Assembly (NCBI GenBank): GCA_002633005.1
Contig: NMRA01001015.1
Coordinates: 1-64,000 of the forward strand
DNA length: 64,000 nt
Direction: 5' to 3'
Source: Phoronis australis
Taxonomy: Eukaryota > Phoronida > Phoronidae
Of this stretch, positions 48,723-57,621 are shown piece by piece. Position 1 is the first letter of the stretch; every line of letters starts with the position of its first letter. The notes beneath the pieces were generated by a model that was not told where the DNA came from, did no database searches, and was given only the letters and a program-made list of their open reading frames with translations. The translations under genes and the position numbers were made by a program.

Positions 48723-50136
48723 ATGGCTGCCGGAAAAGTGTCTATTAATTTGTCCCGCGGGAGAGTTGTTAGAAATTCCAGGGGTTTCCGAGGAAATTGC
48801 TAAAGATATTTTGAAGTTCCGGTCATCCACTCAAGTATTACCGGAAAATGTTAATTATATTAATTCAGGGTGGAAAGTCACTAAGGCGGTCCGTAATACT
48901 ATTGATTTCAGCGCGAGTCCAGAGGACGAATTTCACAAAATTATCGAGGTATGTGAGGAATTCGAGAAACATGCTTTTAAGCCTGCAAAAACAAAGAGTG
49001 CAGGTCATACTCCCTCTTCGGCAAAGATGGCCGCAAAATTCCCGGGAAGCACAAATGCAAGTTTGGAGTGTAAACATGATATCAGATCACATGCTCCCAG
49101 TAAGCTAGTTTTTTCGGGAAAAAGGGGAACATGGGAGGACTTTCAATGGAAGTTCCAGAGTTTGGCACGTGATTACTTTTGGCCGACACATAAGTGTCGC
49201 ACTGAGTTGGGGTTGTGCCTTGAGGGGGATGCAGCTCGGTGGTTTTCTAATTATATAAAAGAATATCCGGGGGCAGAGTTTGATGACATCATCGAGATAA
49301 TGTCTAATAGATTTGGATCCGAGGTGGAGAGTATTGAGGTACATCAGCTTCGTTTCCATTCAGCATTTCAAGAGAGGGATGAGTCTCTTGAACAGTGGGC
49401 AGATCGCCTTACTAGTTTGTTCCTCAAGGCTTTTCCGGACCCCAGGCCTTCGGATAAATCACAGTCAGTACTGAGGTTTTGTCTGGGAATGCGCGATAAA
49501 GATGTGGCCCAATTCACAATTAATAATAAACCAGCGACTGTTGTTGACGCATTGACATCGACTCGTTGGTTTTCGACCACTAAAAACCTAATGCATGCAT
49601 CGCCCAGGTCAGTGACATTTCGTCGCGAATCTTATGCCGACGATGTATTCGAGAATGTCGACGTGAGACAGGTTAATCGTAAGCCTAGTCTTAAATTTAC
49701 CCCGCGAGATACTATTGAGTCGCGGTTGGACGCCCTTGAGGGGAAATTCGCGTCCCTTGAATCATCTAGTCTTGAAATGCAATCGGATATTGTTTCCCTG
49801 AAATCAGACAATTCTCAAATTCACAAGAAAATAGACCGCATGAAGACTGAAATGAATAGCAATTTCGGTGACATAACAAATAACTTCAATAAACTATTTT
49901 CAATACTACAAACTCAGTCGCCGAGACGACCGCAGGAGTCGAGGGAACAGCGGTTATCGCCGAATTCTCCGAGGTCTGACATTCGTCAGCGAAATTCACC
50001 AGGTTCTTCACCTAAATGTCCATATACACCGAGGTGTTTTAAGTGTAATCAACTGGGGCATTATCAGAGTAATTGTCCATCGACGTCGGCACGTAGGGCT
50101 AGTGTGGAAAGCAATGAGGGTGATTTAAATGCCTAA
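48723..50136 (+). pseudogene. Retrotransposon Gag (frameshifted near its start)
   Basis: Structural protein of the virus-like particle. The ATG at 48723 matches the intact start at 47007, but two bases are missing at about 48751, so the N-terminus is out of frame in this copy; from about 48766 the frame is open to TAA 50134-50136. In order: a helix-hairpin-helix-like motif (LLEIPGVSEEIAKDIL), a linker, a retrotransposon capsid-like region (from KRGTWEDFQWKFQSLARDYF through DAARWFSNYI and SLEQWADRL), a coiled coil (LDALEGKFASLESSSLEMQS onward), a proline/arginine-rich stretch, and a CCHC zinc knuckle (CFKCNQLGHYQSNC). The HhH motif is not a usual Gag domain. Confidence 0.85.
50124..50130 (+). 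promoter_or_regulatory. -1 ribosomal frameshift heptamer T TTA AAT
   Basis: In the gag frame the codons are GAT TTA AAT GCC TAA. T TTA AAT fits the X XXY YYZ rule exactly and lies four bases before the gag stop. The -1 frame is open from here into protease, overlapping gag by 13 bases. A downstream stimulatory structure was not modelled. Confidence 0.7.
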
Positions 50137-51278
50137 GGACTGGGCGATCGGGTCTTACCCCAGTCCGTAGTAAGTGCCAAGACCCTCCTGATGTTGCGAA
50201 ATTAGTTGGCCTCGTGGGGTGCATCAAGAAATTTGTTAAAAAGCTTAGTCGGGACTCCAATTCATCGGAAACGGATTGTTCCTTTGAGAGAAAAACTTCT
50301 GCCGATTATCATAAATCTGTTTCAGAGTTAAGTAGTCCTACAAATTCTAACGTAACGGAGAGTGTATCTTCAGACAAGATGTGTGGGGAAACGGTTCCGG
50401 TTATTGTTGAGGAGGTGACGAACAGTTATGAGATTGTGATAGATTCATTACACATGAATTCACAAAGTAACTCTCCATCTGTGTCGGGAGAGCTGGTTCC
50501 ATCCGGCTCTGTTCCGGTCAAGATGTCAGTCGAGGCTGATAGTTTCTTCGATTCCCTAGAGACTGTTGGAGTAAAGAAGACTGCAACGGGTAATATGTAT
50601 TATATACCGATTAGAATTAATGGCACTGTGGTTGATGCCATTATTGATTGCGGAGCTGACAGCACCATAATCTCGCACCGGTTGTACAATTTGTTAGACA
50701 ACGTTGCTTTTTCACATAACATTAATGTACAAACGGCTGGAGAAGATATGGCTATGCTAGGTTTTCGAACGCAACCAGTAACTCTCACGTTTCAGCATCA
50801 GACCTGTGATGTTTCATTAGTCGTGGCTAATATTAACGATGAGTGTTTATTAGGTCTGGATGTTATGAAACGGCTAAATGCAGTTATTAATATGAAAAAA
50901 GATTGCATCACGTTGGATAACAAAACTTCAGAAATGAAGTATGGTTTCCCTGCGAAGCTATTACCTACTGTAGTACTGGCTAGGTCTGTTAGTATACCTC
51001 CAAATACTGTGAAACGGGTTAAGTGTGTAAAAAACCCAAAATTTCAGTCAACAGTTTTGGTTGAGGCCGATTTGATGAATCTGGATCCGCGATTATCAGT
51101 ACCTCGCGCTTTGTATGATTTTGAGGATGAGCCAGCTTTGATGATTTTCAACACTTCGGAGCATCAAGTTAGGCTGGTGGCTGGGTCATCACTGGGTTCA
51201 GTACAAAATGTGGATGAATGGACTGAGGTTCATTTGAATTCCGTTACTCCCTTGGATGAAGATGATGTTTCGGCTTGA
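50130..51278 (+). CDS. Retrotransposon protease (retropepsin) segment of Pol
   Basis: Aspartic protease that matures Gag-Pol, entered by the -1 shift at 50124. About 150 residues of serine/threonine-rich linker are followed by the retropepsin core: YIPIRINGTVVDAIID, the active site D-C-G-A-D-S (about 50645-50662), a flap-like region, then CLLGLDVMKRLNAVINM, the usual LGxDxL-type C-terminal block. The residue after the catalytic Asp is cysteine, where D-T-G or D-S-G is normal. The frame stops at TGA 51276, but clearly continuing sequence follows in the same frame (KVVDQSDVNKYQ, LPSKLQGLFDKSK), so this stop is probably a lesion. Confidence 0.82.
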   Translation, partial: CLRTGRSGLTPVRSKCQDPPDVAKLVGLVGCIKKFVKKLSRDSNSSETDCSFERKTSADYHKSVSELSSPTNSNVTESVSSDKMCGETVPVIVEEVTNSYEIVIDSLHMNSQSNSPSVSGELVPSGSVPVKMSVEADSFFDSLETVGVKKTATGNMYYIPIRINGTVVDAIIDCGADSTIISHRLYNLLDNVAFSHNINVQTAGEDMAMLGFRTQPVTLTFQHQTCDVSLVVANINDECLLGLDVMKRLNAVINMKKDCITLDNKTSEMKYGFPAKLLPTVVLARSVSIPPNTVKRVKCVKNPKFQSTVLVEADLMNLDPRLSVPRALYDFEDEPALMIFNTSEHQVRLVAGSSLGSVQNVDEWTEVHLNSVTPLDEDDVSA

Positions 51279-52764
51279 AAAGTTGTTGATCAGTCAGATG
51301 TCAATAAGTATCAGATTAGCTTACCATCCAAACTTCAGGGCCTTTTTGACAAATCTAAAGTTTCACTTTCGGATGACGAGTCGTCAAAATTACATACATC
51401 GATTACTTTCTGATTATACCGATGTATTTGCAGCCGATGATATGGATTTGGGCAATTTTACAGCCGTAGAGCATGTAATTGATACGGGAGATGCTCAACC
51501 AATAAAAATGGCTATGCGGCGTACTCCGAGTTGTTTCATTTCGGAGGAGGAGGGTCATCTAGACAAAATGCTCAAGGCTGGCGTGATTACTCCGTCTACG
51601 AGTGAGTGGGCTGCGGCTCCGGTTTTAATTAGAAAGAAAACTGACGGTTCAGTCCGGTATTGCATCGACTACAGGAAGCTAAATCGGGTAACCAAAAAGG
51701 ACTCCTGGCCTTTACCATTGATAGACGAGTGCATTGATTTACTTGCGGGTAATGTGTGGTTTAGCAAATTAGATGCTAATTCGGCGTACTGGCAAATCAA
51801 AATACGCGAAGAAGACCGTAAGAAAACGGCTTTCATAACTAAATATGGCCTTTTCGACTTCAAGTCAATGCCTTTTGGGCTCTGTGGGGCTCCCTCAACC
51901 TTTTCACGGGCAATGAGTTTAGTTCTGCGGGGGCTAAACTGGCACACAGTTCTTGCTTTTCTCGACGACATTTTGGTCTTGGGTTCTAGTTTTGACGTGC
52001 ATTTAAACAACCTGCGGGAGGTTTTTGATCGTTTTAGGAAATATCAAATGAGATTGAAACCCAAGAAATGTTCATTGTTTCAAAAACGCGTTGATTTCCT
52101 AGGACGATGGGTGGGCCCTGAGGGGTTAGAAATGGGTCAAGATAATATTGACAAGGTAAAAACCTGGCCTGTTCCAAGAAGTAAAAAACAGTGTCAGAGT
52201 TTTCTTGGTTTCGTAAATTATCATCGTCTTTTTATCAGGGATTTTGCTCGCATTGCGATGCCACTTTACGAAGTCACTGGGTCCTCTCCCTTTGCGTGGG
52301 TGGAGAAGCAGCAATTAGCTTTTGAAGAGCTTAAGGTGGCTTTAACATCGCCACCCGTGCTGTCGTTACCCAATAATTATGATGAATTTATCCTCGATTG
52401 TGACGCTTCTGATCTTGCGATTGGTGCTTGTTTGTCACAAGTTCAGAATGGCGAGGAAAAGGTTATCTCGTATTCGAGTTTTGCGTTGGTGGATGAGCAA
52501 AAACGGTATTGCATGACTAGGAAGGAATTATTGGCTGTGGTCCGTTTTACTCATTAATATCGACATTATTTGCTGGGTCGGAATTTCCGCGTGCGGACGG
52601 ATCATAACAGCTTAACATGGTTGTTGAATTTTAAATCTTCAAGTGGTCAGATAGCGCGTTGGATTCTGCAGCTGCAACAATTTCCGGGTATGAAGATAGA
52701 GTATCGGCCGGGTATAAAGCATATTAATGCAGATGCACTTTCCCGTATTTCTGTAGATATTTGA
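51279..52764 (+). pseudogene. Reverse transcriptase and RNase H segment of Pol (interrupted)
   Basis: Copies element RNA to DNA and degrades the RNA strand. The reading frame moves by one at about 51380-51405, then is open. RT motifs: GVITPSTSEWAAAPVLIRKK, YCIDYRKLNR, KLDANSAYW (catalytic Asp near 51772), FGLCGAPSTF, FLDDIL (catalytic Asp pair 51964-51969; F in place of Y in YxDD), and FLGFVNYHRLFIRDFA. RNase H: LDCDASDLAIGACLSQ, RKELLAVV, RTDHNSLTWL, HINADALSR. An in-frame TAA (52555-52557) cuts RNase H, and TGA (52762-52764) follows DALSRI. Both sit inside otherwise well-kept protein. Confidence 0.88.
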
Positions 52765-53457
52765 AGCAACTATAAACTGGGAGTTTCTCCAGAACTGCTT
52801 CCCTGCGGGGGTTGTGCAAAATGTCAAAAAGCTCATAATGACTGGTATAGTTTTTCACAAAAAGTTGATGATTCAACATCTCTTGGTAGCGTGGTGGTCA
52901 CAAAAGTAGATAAATGTATTGGTACAGGGAGACAGGTAATTACGGCTTCTGTTGGAAGTCAAGAGTCGGATTTGTCTCGGTATATACCTGATGATCTAGC
53001 AGAGCAGGAATTTGGATTGGCTGTGGTTAATCCAAATCTTTCAAATTCGAGTGATAGTGTTTTTGTGGAATCGGAATTTTGCGTTGTCAACAACAACTCG
53101 ACCAGCTCAAACTCCTGCGGGTATCTTAATGAAGCTGAGTTGCCAATTAAACAAAAAGCTGATGTGGATTTGACTTTTGTTTTCAACTGGTTAAAGGAAC
53201 AGNATAGTGTTTTTGTGGAATCGGAATTTTGCGTTGTCAACAACAACTCGACCAGCTCAAACTCCTGCGGGTATCTTAATGAAGCTGAGTTGCCAACTAA
53301 ACAAAAAAAAGCTGATGTGGATTTGACTTCTGTTTTCAACTAGTTAAAGGAACAGGTAGTTCCTACAGAGCACGAATTGTTCCTATCTAGTCCGTCAGCA
53401 AAGTTTTACTGGATAAACAAAGATCGGTTTTATATTCAAGGTGATGTATTGTTCTGA
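52765..53457 (+). pseudogene. Pol spacer between RNase H and integrase, partly duplicated
   Basis: The frame continues past TGA 52762 with a Cys-rich patch (PCGGCAKCQKAH), then low-conservation spacer. 53054-53202 is repeated at 53204-53355 across the N at 53203; the right copy has three extra A and a TAG. Only one copy is probably real. Confidence 0.65.
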
Positions 53458-54063
53458 AAATCATACCATCGGCGGCTCATCAGGGTATTTTCCGGACTAA
53501 GTCAAAAATAAGGTTAAAATATTTCTGGTATGGTTTGACGAAAGATGTCAAACAATTCATAGGTTCCTGTGGGGCCTGCAATCAGAACAAGCAGGGCAGT
53601 AGACGTGGTCGATTTCCGATGATTCGTTATCATGCTGGTGCGCCGATGGGACGGGTTCATGTATTTTCTGGGGCCATTACCTGTGACAAACCGCGGTAAT
53701 GAACATGTTTTAATGATCGTTGATCAGTTCACCAAATGGGTCGAGTGCATTCCATTACCTTCCCAAACGGCTGAGGTCACGGCCCATGCGGCGGTCAACG
53801 AGTTCTTCACACGGTTCGGATATCCGTTTCATATTTTTTCAGATCAGGGAAGGAATTTCGATAGCAAACTTTTTAAGTCACTGTGCGACCTCCTACACAT
53901 AAATAAGTCAAGAACAACTCCATACGAATGGACAGGTAGAGCGATTTAATCGCACGCTCATGGACACGGTGAGATCTCACGTGAGGGATTATCAAGACGA
54001 CTGGGATATGTTTATTCCGCAAATTGCTGGGGCGATTCGCTCATCAGTCAACCGACATACTGG
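53458..54063 (+). pseudogene. Integrase N-terminus and core, left (damaged) copy
   Basis: Contains the zinc-binding region (AAHQGIF ... SCGACNQNK) and the start of the catalytic core. Compared with the right copy it lacks two bases near 53663, which destroys the first catalytic block, and 11 bases near 53925. It ends at the single N at 54064. It may be another allele or another element copy joined here by the assembler. Confidence 0.75.
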
Positions 54064-54064
54064 N

Positions 54065-55207
54065 GCCTGCAATCAGAACAAGCAGGGCAGTAGACGTGGT
54101 CGATTTCCGATGATTCGTTATCATGCTGGTGCGCCGATGGAACGGGTTCATGTGGATTTTCTGGGGCTATTACCTGTGACAAACCGCGGTAATGAACATG
54201 TTTTAATGATCGTTGATCAGTTCACCAAATGGGTCGAGTGCATTCCGTTACCTTCCCAAACGGCCGAGGTCACGGCCCATGCGGCGGTCAACGAGTTCTT
54301 CACACGGTTCGGATATCCGTTTCATATTTTTTCAGATCAGGGAAGGAATTTCGACAGCAAACTTTTTAAGTCACTGTGCGACCTCCTGCACATAAATAAG
54401 TCAAGAACAACTCCATACCGTCCGTCTGCGAATGGACAGGTAGAGCGATTTAATCACACGCTCATGGACGCGGTGAGATGTTACGTGAGTGATTATCAGG
54501 ACGACTGGGATATGTTTATTCCGCAAATTGCTGGGGCGATTCGCTCATCAGTCAACCGACATACTGGTTTCTCTCCAAATATGGTGATGTTGGGACGAGA
54601 AACAAATCAGCCGATAGATCTTATATTTCCGGTGGTCACGTCAGTTAATAATCAACCATATGGTGATTATGTTGGGAGACTTCAAGGGGCAATAAGCAAG
54701 GCTCATGAAACGGCGCGTCAATTTCTTCAAACTAGTCAATCTTTGATGAAACGGGACTATGATCTTTCAGTGTTTAAGCGCGTGTTTCATCTGGGTGATC
54801 TTGTGTATATCTTTGACTCGGCAACCGTGAAAGGAAAATGTAAAAAATTATCTCCTCCGTGGAAGGGGCCGGGCATTATTACGGAAGTCTTAACTCCAGC
54901 GTTGTACCGGGTAAGAGTTAAGAATTCAGTTTCGGTAGTTCATCATGACAGAATAAAATTATGTACAACGCAATATACAGAATTGCCTGATTGGTTAAAA
55001 AGAGTCATTTCTGCTGGAAATGTCATCAACACCAATACCGGGAATAGGGATCCGGAACTTTTTTGCATTTGTCGCAAGCCCGATCACGGAGGGCTCATGA
55101 TTCAGTGCGACTCTTGTGATGACTGGCTTCATGGGGAATGTGTTGATATTACCGCTACTGATGCAAGGGAAATTGACACTTATTGGTGTCCTCGGTGTAA
55201 GCCATAA
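54065..55207 (+). CDS. Integrase with C-terminal PHD finger (right copy)
   Basis: Joins element cDNA to host DNA. The catalytic core has Asp in VHVDFLG (about 54153), Asp in FSDQGRNFDS (54335) and Glu in NGQVERFNH (54443), with 35 residues between the last two, as in gypsy integrases. GPX-type C-terminal text follows (KLSPPWKGPGIITEVL, LYRVRV, VVHHDRIK). The last 50 residues (55064-55198) are a C4HC3 PHD finger: CIC, MIQCDSCDDWLHGEC, YWCPRC. Met and Trp of the aromatic cage used by H3K4me3-reading PHD fingers (PHF8/KDM7 type, MIxCDxCxDWxHG) are present. In many gypsy elements a chromodomain occupies this place. The frame is intact from the N at 54064 to TAA 55205-55207. Confidence 0.88.
   Translation, partial: ACNQNKQGSRRGRFPMIRYHAGAPMERVHVDFLGLLPVTNRGNEHVLMIVDQFTKWVECIPLPSQTAEVTAHAAVNEFFTRFGYPFHIFSDQGRNFDSKLFKSLCDLLHINKSRTTPYRPSANGQVERFNHTLMDAVRCYVSDYQDDWDMFIPQIAGAIRSSVNRHTGFSPNMVMLGRETNQPIDLIFPVVTSVNNQPYGDYVGRLQGAISKAHETARQFLQTSQSLMKRDYDLSVFKRVFHLGDLVYIFDSATVKGKCKKLSPPWKGPGIITEVLTPALYRVRVKNSVSVVHHDRIKLCTTQYTELPDWLKRVISAGNVINTNTGNRDPELFCICRKPDHGGLMIQCDSCDDWLHGECVDITATDAREIDTYWCPRCKP
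55064..55198 (+). other. PHD finger domain at the integrase C-terminus
   Basis: Cys/His spacing C-x-C, C-x2-C, H-x2-C, C-x2-C with the conserved Trp before His (DDWLHGEC). Predicted to bind the histone H3 tail; K4me3 preference is an inference from the M and W cage positions. Confidence 0.85.
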
Positions 55208-55226
55208 CATCATTATGATGTAATAA

Positions 55227-56087
55227 TTACATAACCATGTTTTTGTTGTAGATGTCCAGTTCGCCTGTTTAGATGTTCGTTTGCGAACGAACCCAGACCT
55301 TCCAATAGCGACCTTCAACGAAGGTGAGTCCGGGGCTGTTGAGGTAGTCCCTATGGATGCAGAGTCAGTAGTGGGTAAGTCAACTGAATGCCAAGGTGAA
55401 GTGGATTGTACAGTTGCGGCTGTAGACGAAACACAGTCATCGATTAAAACGCCAGTTAGACCTGCGGGAATCTCGGGGTCATCTAGTCAGTGTTCGGTAA
55501 GTTCTGCGGGTCTTCCATCTCCCTCCTTTTCGTGCCCGTTATGTCCTTTTACGGGGTCGGAGGCCGTGTTTCGGGCACACGCCCTATTACATCTTCCGAA
55601 AATATTCAATATATCATCTATTCACATGCTCGCGTTTCCGGGGTTACAGCGTCGTCGCGCTTGGGCGATTCTTCGCCTGTTTTCTTACATAGAGGGCAGG
55701 GAATTGGTGTCATACAGCGATTTGATGGATATGGGGGGGTTGATCGTGCGCAGTTTGCCATGTATACCATCTGTGTTGTTGGTTGACGAGGTGTCGATGT
55801 TCTTAATATGCCGTGTGATGGGATGGCCGATACCATCTCGTTTTATCGCACCGGATGGTCGCTTAGAGAATCCAGCATGTGTGTTCCTCTTGTATATTAT
55901 TTTGGGGATGATGGCACGCGTGTCGGAGGCCCTTCGCTCTGAGTGGATCCGTTGGTGTGATGAAGAGTCCGCATCTACCGAAATGCAGGAAGTAACATTT
56001 ATTCCTTTAGCGGCGCCACTGCATCAGACATCTACTGGGGTAGACGTTGCGTCGACTCCTACGAACGGACCGGTGAATGCACCATAA
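55227..56087 (+). CDS. Accessory ORF, N-terminal part: C2H2-like finger plus unknown domain
   Basis: Open in one frame from 55227 to TAA 56085-56087, with no ATG near its start; an acceptor-like TTTTTGTTGTAG ends at 55251, so it may be reached by splicing from the leader, as env-position genes often are. After an acidic/Ser-rich stretch comes a C-x2-C-x11-H-x3-H finger (55533-55592, CPLC ... HALLH). A domain of about 130 residues that I do not recognise follows (LQRRRAWAILRLF, LVSYSDLMDMGG, GWPIPSRFIAPDGR, ARVSEALRSEWIRW). The frame after TAA 56085 is the same one and leads straight into the TatD-like part, so the two may be one protein split by a nonsense mutation. Confidence 0.7.
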   Translation, partial: LHNHVFVVDVQFACLDVRLRTNPDLPIATFNEGESGAVEVVPMDAESVVGKSTECQGEVDCTVAAVDETQSSIKTPVRPAGISGSSSQCSVSSAGLPSPSFSCPLCPFTGSEAVFRAHALLHLPKIFNISSIHMLAFPGLQRRRAWAILRLFSYIEGRELVSYSDLMDMGGLIVRSLPCIPSVLLVDEVSMFLICRVMGWPIPSRFIAPDGRLENPACVFLLYIILGMMARVSEALRSEWIRWCDEESASTEMQEVTFIPLAAPLHQTSTGVDVASTPTNGPVNAP

Positions 56088-57035
56088 GCAACGGGGCCTG
56101 TGACTACATCGTTCACCACTTTTGCTCAGGTAGTTGCAGAGGGTTCGTCTAGGCCTACTGCGATTGGAACGACTGTTGCGGCCGAGTCTATTTCAACTCT
56201 GCGCAAAGTAAAAGCGGATCCTCAGGCTTTGGACTCGCATTTCCACATTGATAGGTTATCTGTGGCCCATCGTGAGAAAACGGGCGTACGGACAGTGGAC
56301 AGATGGCTGTCAGTACCAGAACTCCTGGCGGCAGATATGTGCAGGCAACCGACGGTGCCAGTGACCCTCTGTGGGGGGATCATGGTTTTTTGCGATGCAC
56401 ATGACTTTCGCGTTGACCTGGGTGCCTATTTGAAACAGCTTCCTACGGGATGGAAGGCAGTCGTAGGCATCCATCCTAAACAGCTCTCCAAATTGGATTT
56501 CCGTGCGTGGGAAGTTATGTTGGGGTTGCTGTCAGAACCAAAGGTAGCAGGGCTTGGGGAAGTCGGATTGGAACAAGGTAGGGACGAGGTATGGCAGGCG
56601 CGTGCTTTAGAAGATTTGATAATTCATTTTTGTCGGCTGGAAAAGAAAAAAACTGAATATCGTAGGAAGGTGCTAGTGATTCACCTGCGAGGGGCCAAGC
56701 ATGATGTTCATTATGATTGGGGTTTTGCTACACTCCGTGAGATTTTGCGGCGTCATGCTCCGCGGAGTATTCGTATGCACTTATACACCTTTGTTGGAAA
56801 TACAAATGTCGTGCGCGACTTCTGTGAGGAATTTCCTTCGTGTTATTTTGGCTTTTCAGGTTTGGTATGCAGGTACAACCGCTGGCAGGTTGCAGCGTTA
56901 CGCGCGGTTCCTCTGCAGCGGTTGTTGTTGGAAACCGATTCCCCTCACCTTCCGGTAAATACTAAACCTAATTACCCTCAGTTTATAGGGGAGGTCGCGG
57001 AAGTTGTGGCAAAGCTAAGGGGGGGTGTCCACTAA
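56088..57035 (+). CDS. Accessory ORF, C-terminal part: TatD-family metal-dependent hydrolase
   Basis: TatD proteins are TIM-barrel metal-dependent nucleases/hydrolases of the amidohydrolase superfamily. All family motifs are here in order: DSHFHID (H-x-H metal pair, 56238-56246), VVGIHPKQ, LGEVGLEQG (metal Glu 56559), VIHLRG (His 56682), HLYTFVGN (His 56778), LLLETDSPHLP (Asp 56937). The usual D after GEVGL is E. The barrel spans about 265 residues, near the family norm. It lies in the same frame as the zinc-finger part upstream, between integrase and the polypurine tract, so it belongs to the retrotransposon. Preservation of every metal ligand in an element with broken pol suggests it was under selection until recently. 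Substrate unknown; a nuclease acting on cDNA ends or on host DNA is an inference. Confidence 0.85.
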   Translation, partial: ATGPVTTSFTTFAQVVAEGSSRPTAIGTTVAAESISTLRKVKADPQALDSHFHIDRLSVAHREKTGVRTVDRWLSVPELLAADMCRQPTVPVTLCGGIMVFCDAHDFRVDLGAYLKQLPTGWKAVVGIHPKQLSKLDFRAWEVMLGLLSEPKVAGLGEVGLEQGRDEVWQARALEDLIIHFCRLEKKKTEYRRKVLVIHLRGAKHDVHYDWGFATLREILRRHAPRSIRMHLYTFVGNTNVVRDFCEEFPSCYFGFSGLVCRYNRWQVAALRAVPLQRLLLETDSPHLPVNTKPNYPQFIGEVAEVVAKLRGGVH

Positions 57036-57608
57036 GGTGGTTCTGGACGAGAGCGTTCGTAACGGACGAAGGTTATACCGATTATAGAGGGGCGTGGGGG
57101 TGGTATATGAGATATTATAGAAATAATAGTTTTTTTCCCTTTTCTATATATTTTTTTTGTATATGCCTCTTTATTTTACATTTAGGGGCATTTCCGTCTC
57201 GTCTGTTCGGACATCTTGTGGATTATATTAGTTGTTTCTTTTTTGTTTTTTGTTTTTTTTTATGTATTAAGTTCTTACTTGAGAGTAAGGGGATGGGTTT
57301 TTGGTGTTTTTTTTTGGTTTTTCCTTTTCGTTGAGTGCCCTTTTCTTTTTAGAGTCAATAGGTTTTGTTTTTAGTCATTGTTCTTCAGGCCACTATGTTT
57401 AGGATAATTTTCTTTTGGGAGGGACGGTTTAGTTGTGAAGTGCTACTAACGTCACATCAAATGTTTTTTTTTTTTCATTAAGTTATTTTATTTTTTCTTT
57501 CTTTCTGCGAAACTAATTGATGTTTCTTTTTGTTACATTTGGTACGACTGTTGGTCTTCTAACATTTGTTTGGGGATATTAGGAATTAAAGTTAGGCATG
57601 TTCTTTTT
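57036..57608 (+). other. T-rich 3' non-coding region of the retrotransposon
   Basis: Very T-rich plus strand with several runs of T and no supported ORF, ending at the polypurine tract. Confidence 0.7.
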
Positions 57609-57621
57609 AGGAAGGGGGGAG
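57609..57621 (+). promoter_or_regulatory. Polypurine tract
   Basis: AGGAAGGGGGGAG directly before the 3' LTR: the plus-strand priming site expected there. Confidence 0.85.

Noticed and set aside
56088-57035. Host TATDN gene trapped by chance
   Set aside because: It has no introns, shares a frame with the finger ORF, and ends about 570 bases before the polypurine tract within the LTR borders, so element ownership is the simpler reading. Other copies are needed to settle it.
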